From: Clostridiales bacterium
Lineage (GTDB): Bacteria > Bacillota > Clostridia > Christensenellales > Borkfalkiaceae
Length of the DNA stretch: 64,000 nt
Assembly (NCBI GenBank): GCA_022508245.1
Contig: JAFLVO010000001.1
Coordinates: forward strand, 434,001 to 498,000
Direction of reading: 5' to 3'
A model generated the notes under the pieces. The model searched no databases and was not told the DNA's origin. It saw only the letters and a program-made list of their open reading frames with translations. A program made the position numbers and the translations under genes. Positions 43,795-53,900 of the stretch are shown piece by piece. Position 1 is the stretch's first letter, and the number at the start of each line of letters is the position of its first letter.

Positions 43795-46700
43795 ATGAAG
43801 AAATTTTTAATTGCTTTTCTTGCGGCTTTGGCGTGCACACTTACGATAGTTGCTTTCGGTTGCGAAACGGACAACGGAAACAATGGGACTACTCCCAAAG
43901 AGTATACCGTTGAATTTGTGCCGACGGAAAATTTAGAGTATGTCTGCGACGGGCTCGCAGATGGAGAGAACACGCTCACGGTAAAATCGGGAACTACGGT
44001 AAGCTTCTCTGTAACAGTTCCCGCGTTGTATGATATTCCCGCGGTCTATGCAAACGGTAATACCGTAAAGGTTCAAGAAGGAGTTTACTCGGTTGTCGTT
44101 ACAAGCGATGTAATTATTACGACTGCCGAAGTAAAGATGCCTTCACCCTCATTAACGGGTTCGGGCACGGATGATTCGCCCGTTCTTATCTCAACTCCCT
44201 CGGATTATATTTATATTGCAAACAGAATTAACGAGGGCGATACCTCATTTATCAGTTTATATTACGCACTTGCAAACGATATTGATTTTGCCGGAACGGA
44301 AATTCCCGTTATAGGTAACGGCACTAAGGCATATTCCTATTTCATGGGCAATTTCAACGGCAACGGACATACGATTTCCAACTTTAAAATCAAAACCAAC
44401 GGAATATCGTATGTTGCGCTCTTCGGTTACGTTATTTCATCCGGCGGTATGGACGGAACGGGTATGATCGTAAACCTCAACGTCGATAATTTCGAAATTG
44501 AAGCTCAGGCAAGCACGCTTAGTTCGATGTACGTCGGCTCGCTCGTCGGTTACGGAATTGCCTCAAGCGTTATTGCGTGCAGTGCAACCAACGGCTCTAT
44601 TGTGGTTAACTCCGATAACGCCGTATTCTCGTACGTAGGCGGTGCGGTAGGTATTCAAAACTCGGCAACTCTGCCGAACGGAAGCAGGATCGATTATTAT
44701 CCCGCATCTACAAGCTACGTTCACACAAGCGTAGATATTAGTTGCAGCGGCGGCGTATATGCTGCAGGCGGTGTGGTGGGATACGTCATTTCCGAACACG
44801 AAAGGGCAATTTCTTCCGTTATTAACTGTTATTCCGACGGTAACGTATTCGGCGGAATCAGTTCGGGCGGCGTAGTCGGTAATTTAAGTGATTATTCCTC
44901 AATAGCTAACAGTTATTCTTTGAGCGACGTTTACGCTTCTTCGAGATACTTGGACAACGAAACTTACTCCCACGCATATGCGGGCGGTCTCGTCGGCTAC
45001 ATTGGAAACAACGCAATAATTTCCGACAGCTTTGCAAAGAACGGTTACGTAGGTGGTAGTTCCGAGTCTGGCGAAAATTACGTTCATATAGGCGAGATTG
45101 TCGGCGGAAAGGCGGAGGCGACCGCAGTGGCTGACGAAGGCATACTTTTCAACTGCAAGTCGGGTGAAGAAGTAAAGACCACAGCAGATTTCTTCAAAAA
45201 TACCCTTTACTGGCAGGCTTGTGACTGGGTTATAACCGACGGCTCTTACCCGGTTATCAATTTGGATGAGGCACAGCCCAACGCATTTACTGTTACGTTC
45301 AATTATTCGGGCAAAACTGCCGACAGCAAGCCGAGCAGGGACCTTAAAATATCTTTAAGTGAAGATTTTTATTCGCCTTTGTTCTATTTCTACAGTGCGG
45401 AAAAGAACGTTGACGGAGAGGAGTTCGGCGATACGGTTCTTGCTGACAGCGGCGAAACCTCGTACGGATATTTCTTCGATCAAGAGCTTACCCAAAGGGT
45501 TCCCTACGGTTATATCCCCACGAGAAACATAACCCTTTACACAGGCTTTATAAATTATAGTGCAGTTGCGGGGACTTATTATCTCGTAGCGAGCAACTCA
45601 AAGAGAGAAGTTACGCTCACTCTCCATACTAACGGCTCTTATGTCTACTATGACGGCGTGGAGTTTAACGATTTCTATACCTACAACGGGACTAAAATTA
45701 TATTCGGTAACGCGCTGTTTGCCCGTCTTTCGGCGTCTGTAACGGTCAGCGAAGATGCTTCCGGCAATTCGGTTGCGCGTCCCGACTTAAACTACGGTGT
45801 CGTTAAATTTGCGGCGGTTAAAACAGAGAACGGGCTTAAAATTTTTGACGGCTCTTTCTTCACGGAAGAGAAGTCCTTAATTGCCAACCGCTACGCGCTT
45901 TACGGCGAGTGGTACAACGGTACCGACGAATACGTGTTCTATTCAGATTATACGGGTAAGCTCAACAAACAGAGCTTTACCTATACGTTGACGGCTTCCG
46001 GCGATCTTACGATTAGCATCGGCTCTACAACCAAGACGGGTACCTATATCGACGGAAAAATTACGGTTGATGGAGCACTTCTTTCCAAGTACGACATATT
46101 CAAGGGTGTTTGGGAAATAGCTTCCAACGTAAACAGAAGATACGAGTTTGACGGTAAAAACAGCTGGACTTATAAGGTCAAAGGCGTAGTTAATGACAGC
46201 GGCACCTATACTATAGGTGAAAATGGTGTTGCAACTTTAAAATCGGGTCTTACGGCAGAGATTGACGCAAGCGGACTTCTTCTTATAAAGAAAAACGGAG
46301 ATAACGAATATTTTGTAAAAGACGGAAGCTTCAGCGGAATCTGGATTGACTTGGAGCACAATATTCTTATTCATATTGACGGCTTCGGAAGCTCTCTTAC
46401 CGGTAAAGCGCTCATAAACGAGGGCGGAGCGACTAGTGAGCTTATCTATATCCTCGACGGCTTCTTCGACGGCGACGGAAAAACGCATATAACACTTTTG
46501 AACGGCTATTCGCTGTTCGGTTACCTTACCGTCAACGAGGACGGCTCGTTTACGGGAACTTTCTTCTCGTCGAGCACCAATGAATACTTTGACGGATATA
46601 ATTTCTACCTTTTGGATACTCTCGAAGGCGACTGGGTAGGCGAGGGTGTCCTCGGCGACATTACAATAGACAGTCTCAACTTCAACGGTTTGGGTATTTT

Positions 46701-47931
46701 TGGTAACGGAAGCGTTTCCTTGAACGGTGGACCTGAAGTTGAATACTCTCTCGACGATAATTTCGATGCGACTTTCGGCGATTATAAGGTTGAATTCGAC
46801 GACGAAAACAACGTAATTACGATAACTCTCGGAGACCAAAAGGTTGAACTTTACCGCAAGGACGAAATAAGCGCCTACGTGCTCATTTCAGACGACGGCA
46901 CAAAGTACGCGTTCAACGGCGGCGGCAACCTTTCAAAGGGTGGTAAGCTTACCGTAACAGACGCAGGCGGAAATATTATTGCAGTCCTTGGCTATAAAAA
47001 GGTCAGCGGCAGTATAGCGAATCTCGATTTGGAGATAGAGCTGTACAGCTCGTTTAGAGGAACGGAAACTGTCGGCACAATAACTATAAACGGCTATAAA
47101 TTCGAATTGGATTATACGGGAAGTGTGAGCGGTCTTCCCAAGGGAAAGACAATGCTCAATATAGATAATCCTTTCACAGGTAGCTGGTGTGTGAGCGCGT
47201 TCGATACTACTATCCAAATCGGCAAGTTTGACCTTTCAAACAGCACCGAAGGTAGTTTCCTTGATATGACGAGTACTGCCAAGTTTACCTATTTGCCCGA
47301 TTACGGTTGCTTAGTGGTGGGTTATATTACGGGCGAAATGATTGCACCCGTTGAATTGTATCTCATAATGCTTACAGAAGGCAATATGGTTATTTCAAGT
47401 TATAACGTGCTTACGACAGGCGATAATCTCATCTACTGCGCACCCAATGACGGACTTCAGGGCGAGTGGTACGATACAGTCGAAAACAGCCAGAAAAAGT
47501 TTAGATTCGACGGCTTGGCAGACAGCTTGTACACGGCAGGCGTAGCGTGGAACGAGAGCGGAGAAATCTTCTTCTATACCCGTCGTTTCGGTAATTACTA
47601 TTTCTGGTCGGCAGACGGAGAAAAAGCCTATACGATTGTAAAGAACGGCGATGCGGAAGGCGCTAGTATGGTATACGAGAAGAATCGTTTCAACCGCATT
47701 GTATTCAACGATTTCGATATAAATTCCTGCATTTTAAAGATAGAAAGCGGCGACACTGTTTACAAATTCAATCTCACTAACGTAGAAGTCAACGGAGTTG
47801 AGAAAGAGTATACGATTACAAAAGTAAACGGCAATATTACCGAGCTTACAATCTATGAAGACGAGCAGGACACCAAGGGCGTGAAATTTATAGTAAATCA
47901 CGCTGAAAAGACGATAGAACAAGCAGACTAA
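43795..47931 (+). CDS. Large surface lipoprotein with GLUG-like and G-x-W repeats
   Basis: A 1378-aa exported protein. The signal peptide MKKFLIAFLAALACTLTIVAFGC ends in a probable lipobox (AFGC, a little atypical) with Cys23. Residues 210-440 contain GLUG-type repeats (GSLVGYG, GGVVGYV, GGVVGNL, GGLVGYIGNNA), a beta-helical motif of adhesins. From about 590 to the end, seven beta-rich modules each begin G-x-(W/Y) (GTYYLVAS, GEWYNGTD, GVWEIAS, GIWIDLE, GDWVGEG, GSWCVSA, GEWYDTV). I do not recognise the modules. It starts the locus with the subtilase and peptide transporter, so substrate binding at the cell surface is a reasonable guess. Confidence 0.75.
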   Translation: MKKFLIAFLAALACTLTIVAFGCETDNGNNGTTPKEYTVEFVPTENLEYVCDGLADGENTLTVKSGTTVSFSVTVPALYDIPAVYANGNTVKVQEGVYSVVVTSDVIITTAEVKMPSPSLTGSGTDDSPVLISTPSDYIYIANRINEGDTSFISLYYALANDIDFAGTEIPVIGNGTKAYSYFMGNFNGNGHTISNFKIKTNGISYVALFGYVISSGGMDGTGMIVNLNVDNFEIEAQASTLSSMYVGSLVGYGIASSVIACSATNGSIVVNSDNAVFSYVGGAVGIQNSATLPNGSRIDYYPASTSYVHTSVDISCSGGVYAAGGVVGYVISEHERAISSVINCYSDGNVFGGISSGGVVGNLSDYSSIANSYSLSDVYASSRYLDNETYSHAYAGGLVGYIGNNAIISDSFAKNGYVGGSSESGENYVHIGEIVGGKAEATAVADEGILFNCKSGEEVKTTADFFKNTLYWQACDWVITDGSYPVINLDEAQPNAFTVTFNYSGKTADSKPSRDLKISLSEDFYSPLFYFYSAEKNVDGEEFGDTVLADSGETSYGYFFDQELTQRVPYGYIPTRNITLYTGFINYSAVAGTYYLVASNSKREVTLTLHTNGSYVYYDGVEFNDFYTYNGTKIIFGNALFARLSASVTVSEDASGNSVARPDLNYGVVKFAAVKTENGLKIFDGSFFTEEKSLIANRYALYGEWYNGTDEYVFYSDYTGKLNKQSFTYTLTASGDLTISIGSTTKTGTYIDGKITVDGALLSKYDIFKGVWEIASNVNRRYEFDGKNSWTYKVKGVVNDSGTYTIGENGVATLKSGLTAEIDASGLLLIKKNGDNEYFVKDGSFSGIWIDLEHNILIHIDGFGSSLTGKALINEGGATSELIYILDGFFDGDGKTHITLLNGYSLFGYLTVNEDGSFTGTFFSSSTNEYFDGYNFYLLDTLEGDWVGEGVLGDITIDSLNFNGLGIFGNGSVSLNGGPEVEYSLDDNFDATFGDYKVEFDDENNVITITLGDQKVELYRKDEISAYVLISDDGTKYAFNGGGNLSKGGKLTVTDAGGNIIAVLGYKKVSGSIANLDLEIELYSSFRGTETVGTITINGYKFELDYTGSVSGLPKGKTMLNIDNPFTGSWCVSAFDTTIQIGKFDLSNSTEGSFLDMTSTAKFTYLPDYGCLVVGYITGEMIAPVELYLIMLTEGNMVISSYNVLTTGDNLIYCAPNDGLQGEWYDTVENSQKKFRFDGLADSLYTAGVAWNESGEIFFYTRRFGNYYFWSADGEKAYTIVKNGDAEGASMVYEKNRFNRIVFNDFDINSCILKIESGDTVYKFNLTNVEVNGVEKEYTITKVNGNITELTIYEDEQDTKGVKFIVNHAEKTIEQAD

Positions 47932-47955
47932 TAAATATTAGGAAAGAGGAAAATT

Positions 47956-50900
47956 ATGAATTCATTGCGTAAAAAAATTAGACGCGGCGCTATATCATTT
48001 CTTGCGCTTACTATGAGCGCAACTATGTGTGCGGGCACCGTTCTTATGGATTTTGGCGGTAGAAAATCGGTAACAGCATTAGCCGAGACTGCCGAAAACG
48101 TTAAATTTACCGATATAACGGGGCAAGTAGACACGAGTGCGATCGTGGAGAGCAATTTTAACTCTACGGTGCAGCAGTCGAGTGTTGCAACCTACGAAAC
48201 ACGTACCGTAATAATTTCCCTCGACGGAAACTCACTTATTGATGACGCCAACGGAGAATATTCTGTTTCAGAATATATCAACACTCCGCTCGGCAGACAG
48301 TCTTTAAAGAGAATAAATAGCGAACAGTCAAAGTTTTTGACTTCGCTCTCTCTGCGCGGCATTAAGTACAGCTTAAAGCATACTTATAATTCCGTAATAA
48401 ACGCAGTTGCCATAGAAATTGATACCTCCAACGTGGCAAAGATTAAGAAGATGGGAGGGGTAAGCAGCGCGGTAATTTCCCGCACTTATGCCGCTCCAAA
48501 GTTATACAAGGAGAGTAGCTCGGCATCATCCATTACGAATAATACCAACGTTTATGCAACTGGTATTTACGACTCCTCGGCAGTTGCAAGCTACGAATGG
48601 GGTAGGGGTGCCGGCACGGTTGTTGCAATACTCGATACGGGTATTGACTACACTCACCCCGCATTTCAGACTATGCCGAGCAAACTCGGTATGAATAAAG
48701 ACTATGTAGAAAGCATACTCGGAAGTACCACCGCGTTCAAACGTACTGTTGAACTCGGCGGAACAGTAAATGTTGACGACGTTTACGTAAGTGACAAAGT
48801 ACCCTTTGCCTACGACTATGCAGACAACGATTTCGACGTTTATCCGTCCTATTCCAACCACGGCGCGCACGTTGCGGGTATAGTAGGCGGTTACGATGAA
48901 AACGGCTACGACAGAAAAATAGGTAACGACGTAGTGCATTATGACGAAACGTTTAAAGGCGTTGCAACCGATGCACAGCTCGTTATCTGCAAAACCTTTA
49001 CAGACAATCTTGAAAGCGAAAATATCGGCGGTGCGCTTACCGAAGACATTCTTGCTGCATTGGACGACTGCGTAGCGCTCGGCGTTGACGTAATAAATAT
49101 GAGCTTGGGAACAACTTCAGGCTTCACTACAACCGACGACGGCGACGATGAGGGCGAAATGATGGATAAGACTTACAAGTCTATTCAAAGCCAGGGTATA
49201 AGCCTCATCTGTGCGGCAAGTAACGATTACAGCTCGGGCTTCGGAAGCGTTTTCGGAACCAACCTTGCTTCCAATCCAGATTCGGCTACGGTAGGCTCGC
49301 CCTCTACGTTCTATTCCGCGCTCTCGGTTGCAAGTATCAACGGACAGCGTTCGCCCTACATGATCGCGGGCGACGGCACCGATGCAGAAGAATTCCCCGT
49401 GTTCTACGAGGAAGCGCGCGACGGTAATTCCGTAGAATACGATTTCGACGGCGAACTGTTTGCTATGCTCGACGGAAGTGAAACAAGACACACTTTTGAA
49501 TATGTAGTAGTAGGAAAGGGCGGGGCACAGGACTATTCCACGACCGTAAAAAATCTTTTAAAGGACAAGGCGACAGGAAAATCGCTTGGAAGATTGGCGC
49601 TTATTGAGCGCGGTAATACCACCTTCCTTGAGAAGATTGAGCTTGCCTATGAAATGGGCGCTATCGGCGCAATAATTTACAACAACGTATCCGGCACTAT
49701 AAGGATGTCGCTTGGCGATATAGAGCAGTCAAGGCGTATACCTGCCGTTTCTATAACGCAGGACGCAGGCAACGAGCTTGTTTCGCGTGCACAGTCCGGT
49801 ACCGGCAGAAGATTAGGTAAAATTACTCTTGATCTCTCACTAAACGCAGGACCTTTTATGAGTGATTTCTCCTCGTGGGGAACCACTCCGAACTTAAAGA
49901 TTAAACCCGAAATAACTGCTCATGGCGGAGAAATAATTTCTACCGTTCCCGGCGGTTATGATGCACAGAGCGGTACCTCAATGGCTTCCCCCAACATGGC
50001 GGGTGTAACTGCGCTTGTGCGCAACTACGTAAAGACACAGCTCCTTCCCGCAGACGCTACCCCTGTACAGGTAACACAGCTCACTAATCAGCTTTTATTA
50101 AGTACGGCAACTACGGTCGTTGACCCGTACGGGCTGTTATACTCTCCCCGCAAGCAGGGCGCGGGACTTGCAAGCCTCGATAATATTGTAAAAACCAAGG
50201 CCTATCTCTATACCGATTCAGGCTGCGGCGATTACTGGTATAATGAGCTTGACGGAAGACCTAAGGTAGAACTCGGTGCGGATAAAGACAAGGTAGGCGA
50301 ATATACTTTCAGCTTCAAGATAAAGAATTTCGGCGATAGTCCCTTAACGTTCGGTCTTGATACTACGTTTATGACCGAATCCCTGTCAAGCGACAAGCTT
50401 GCGGTTGCCGAAAAAGCTTATCTCCTTAAAGATATAGCTCCAAAGTATTCCGTAAGCGGAGCATCCTTTGCAGACGGAGAAATTACGGTGGCAGGAGGGC
50501 AGAACGCTACAATTACTGTAACGGTTAAGCTTTCGGATGCCGAAAAGAAGTATATTGAACAGAGTTTTAAAAACGGTATGTTCGTAGAAGGCTTTGTTAA
50601 CCTCAAAGGCTCGGGCGAACAGTGCGATTTAAGTATTCCTTTCCTTGCATTCTACGGCGATTGGGATAATCTGCCCATGCTTGATTACGACTGCTTTGAT
50701 ATAGCTGAATCGCAGAGAGATAAGTCAGTTGAAGAAAAGGATAAACTCAATCCCACAATATTTGCAACGCAGGCGTATGCATCTTACGGCGGAAATAAAT
50801 ACGTAATTCCCATCGGCAACTACGTTTATATTCAGGATGAATTAGAGGATCAGATTTACACCACCGAAGACCACGGCGCGATTTCCCGCTTTGACGAAAT

Positions 50901-53900
50901 AGTAAGCGAAGAGGGCATAGGCAATTACTTTACGGCTAATCAAATACGGTGTCTGTATGCTGGATTGTTAAGAAATGCTTATAAAGTTGAATGGCGCATG
51001 TATGATGCCTACACGGGCGAATTAATAACGAACAGTTACAAAAACAGAATAAGCAAGGCGTATTCAAACGGTGGAGCTGCCGTTCCCGGATTTGTTGAGT
51101 TGAAGCTCACACCCGACGAACTCGGACTTGTCAATAACGGCAAGTACCGCATGGAATTTGACTTCTATTTCAATGAAAATTCCGTCTATTCCAAGGAAAA
51201 TACGTTTGCTTTCAATTTCTATCTCGACTACGACGCACCCGTTCTTCAAGATGCGCGTATCAGATACGAAGACTATAAAGACGGCAACAAAAACAAACAG
51301 AATATTTATCTCGAGCTCGATATATACGACAATCACTACGCTCAATCGGTAATGCTTGCATACATTGATACAACGGGCGGAAGACGCGAGATGAAGCTGG
51401 CAACCGAATATTTCACGCCTGTACAGAATGCTGTTAAAAATGGCGTAACAACCGTTTCTATAGACGTCACGGATATTTGGGAGCAGTACAAAAAGACCGC
51501 AGGTGGACTCATCGTTCAGATAGATGACTATGCGCTCAATCACTCGACCTATGTGCTTGGAACTCTCAACGGTTCGAATATCGGCGAGATGGATACTGCT
51601 TTGAACGCAAACGTAACTCCCGCAACATTCGAGCTTGCAGAGGGCGAGGATAAGATAACCGTAGGCGTGAACGAAACTCATACCGTTGCGCTTAAATATG
51701 AGGGAAATGCAAATATTTCCAACTTTGAGTGGACTGCAAATAATCCCTACGTTAAAGTTAAAAACGGCGAGATAGTAGGCGTGCGCACGACGGGCAGAAC
51801 GCCTGCGACCGTCATAGTCAGCAACCGCAAGGGTGTCAGCAGGACTATTCAAGTAACGGTTGTGGACAATGGCAAGACTCTGGGCTGGCCCTCGATTTCC
51901 TTCGATGTTATTAAAAATTATGCAGACGCTCTCGTCAAAGCAAGCGGCTACGTTCGGGTACATGCGGGCAAGGATATAGCGCTATCTGTGCTTACAGACC
52001 CTTGGTATTATCCCGACAAGCTGGATCTGGTGTGGACATCCGGAAATCCCGCGGTTGCTACAGTGGACGAAAACGGCAACGTTCACACTATAACGAAGGG
52101 TAATGCAGTTATCAAGGCAACTATCAAAGGTACTGCATATTCGGCAAGTGTTTTGCTCGCCGTGCAGGATGAATTTACGATAGACAGTTTCAGCCTTACC
52201 GAATACCACGGCGACGGCATTGAAAAGAACGGTCAGACAGGCGTAGTAGAAATCCCCGACGGGAAGAACATTATGTCGATAGGCGAACGCGCCTTTGCCG
52301 ACAACACGAAAATAACAAAAGTTATAATCCCCAAATCGGTAACGGAAATCGGCGAATACGCATTTATTGGTTGCACAAATCTTAAAGAAGTCTGCTTTGT
52401 TAGCGATGCTGACGACGATTACACTGCCGACGGTTTCGTTTCGGCTTCGGGGTTGAAGCTCATAAGAAAGTACGCGTTCAAGGGCTGTAGCTCGCTTGAA
52501 ACTCTCGATTTGCGCAACTGCAAAGTCATTTCGGTGGCTCACGAAGCTTTTGCCAACTGCGTAAAATTAAAGCAAATTATCAAATCAACTGCAATAGGAA
52601 CGGCGTACGACAGAGCGTTTATGGGCTGTAGCTCGCTTGAATCAATCGATTTATCCGGACTTCACGTCGCGGGAAGAAACGTATTCAGCGGCTGTACTTC
52701 GCTTACGAGTATAACAACCGATAAGTTTACGGCTATCGGCGATAATATGTTCACTTCGCTTCATTACGTATATCAGGAAATGGATTTCGACACTGGCGAT
52801 TGGAATATTAAGGTTACAGACTACGAAGCGTGCAATAAACTTGACAATTTAGTAATAAAAACGGATACGGTGGGTGCAAACGCGTTTGCAGGCTGCACGG
52901 GAATTAAGAACGTAGAATTTACGAACGTAATAAACGGTACAGCCGACGAATCGATTGTGCTGAAAATATCCGATAATGCATTCAAAAACTGCACGAATCT
53001 TGCTACGGTGCAATTTAACGGAAAAGTCAAGAGTATAGGTGCGTATGCGTTTGCAAACACGGCTCTAACTTCCGTAACACTGCCGGACGGTCTAATTTCG
53101 CTCGGTGCAGGAGCGTTCGGCGGCACGAATGCTACCACTATAACCGGCGGAAGTGACTATCAGATAAGCGGAGACTTTATATTGAATAAAGACGGAACTA
53201 TACTGCTCCTGTATATCGGTTCCGGCACAACCTGCGAGATTCCCGCTACGGTGAAAGAGATTGCTGAAAACGCATTTGCAGAAAGTAGCATAACTTCTTT
53301 GACAATTCCGTCAACAATTGATAAAATAGGAGAGGGTGCATTCCAAAAGAGTGCGCTTGCCTCGATAACTATAGAGGCAGACCTTGACCAAATACCTGCA
53401 TACGCCTTCTTGGGAACTCGTATTTCGCAAATAACATTGCCCTCTACGGTAACTTATATCGGCGATTATGCCTTTGCATATTCCACACTCACAACGTTTA
53501 ACTTTACTCCTACGTTGGGCGCAGAACTTGGAAGCTATGTATTCTATGGCTGTAAACAGCTTGAAAATATTGCTTTGGACAGTAAAATTTCAGTTCTCGG
53601 CGACGGTGTGTTTGGCGAATGTGCTGCACTTGAAACGGTAACTCTGCCCGCACTCGAATATCTTGGTGCGTACACCTTCTTCGAAACTCCTTCGCTCGCA
53701 ACTGTCACGTTTGCGTCAGGTGCGAAGGTTACGGGAACTTACACATTTGCAGCACAAACTTCGGAGGAAAGAGCAAACCTTACAATTGTTACGCTTGGTT
53801 CGTCGCTTATAACGATAGGAGAGGGCGCGTTCTACAACTGCGCGGGTCTTACTTCAATCGACCTCGGCGGTGCGGAAATCATAGAGTCAAGCGCGTTCTT

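Noticed and set aside
51064-51963. Long antisense frames in the subtilase gene (also 58628-59584 in oppA)
   Set aside because: Shadows of real genes: low-complexity composition, no start signals, no recognisable domain.
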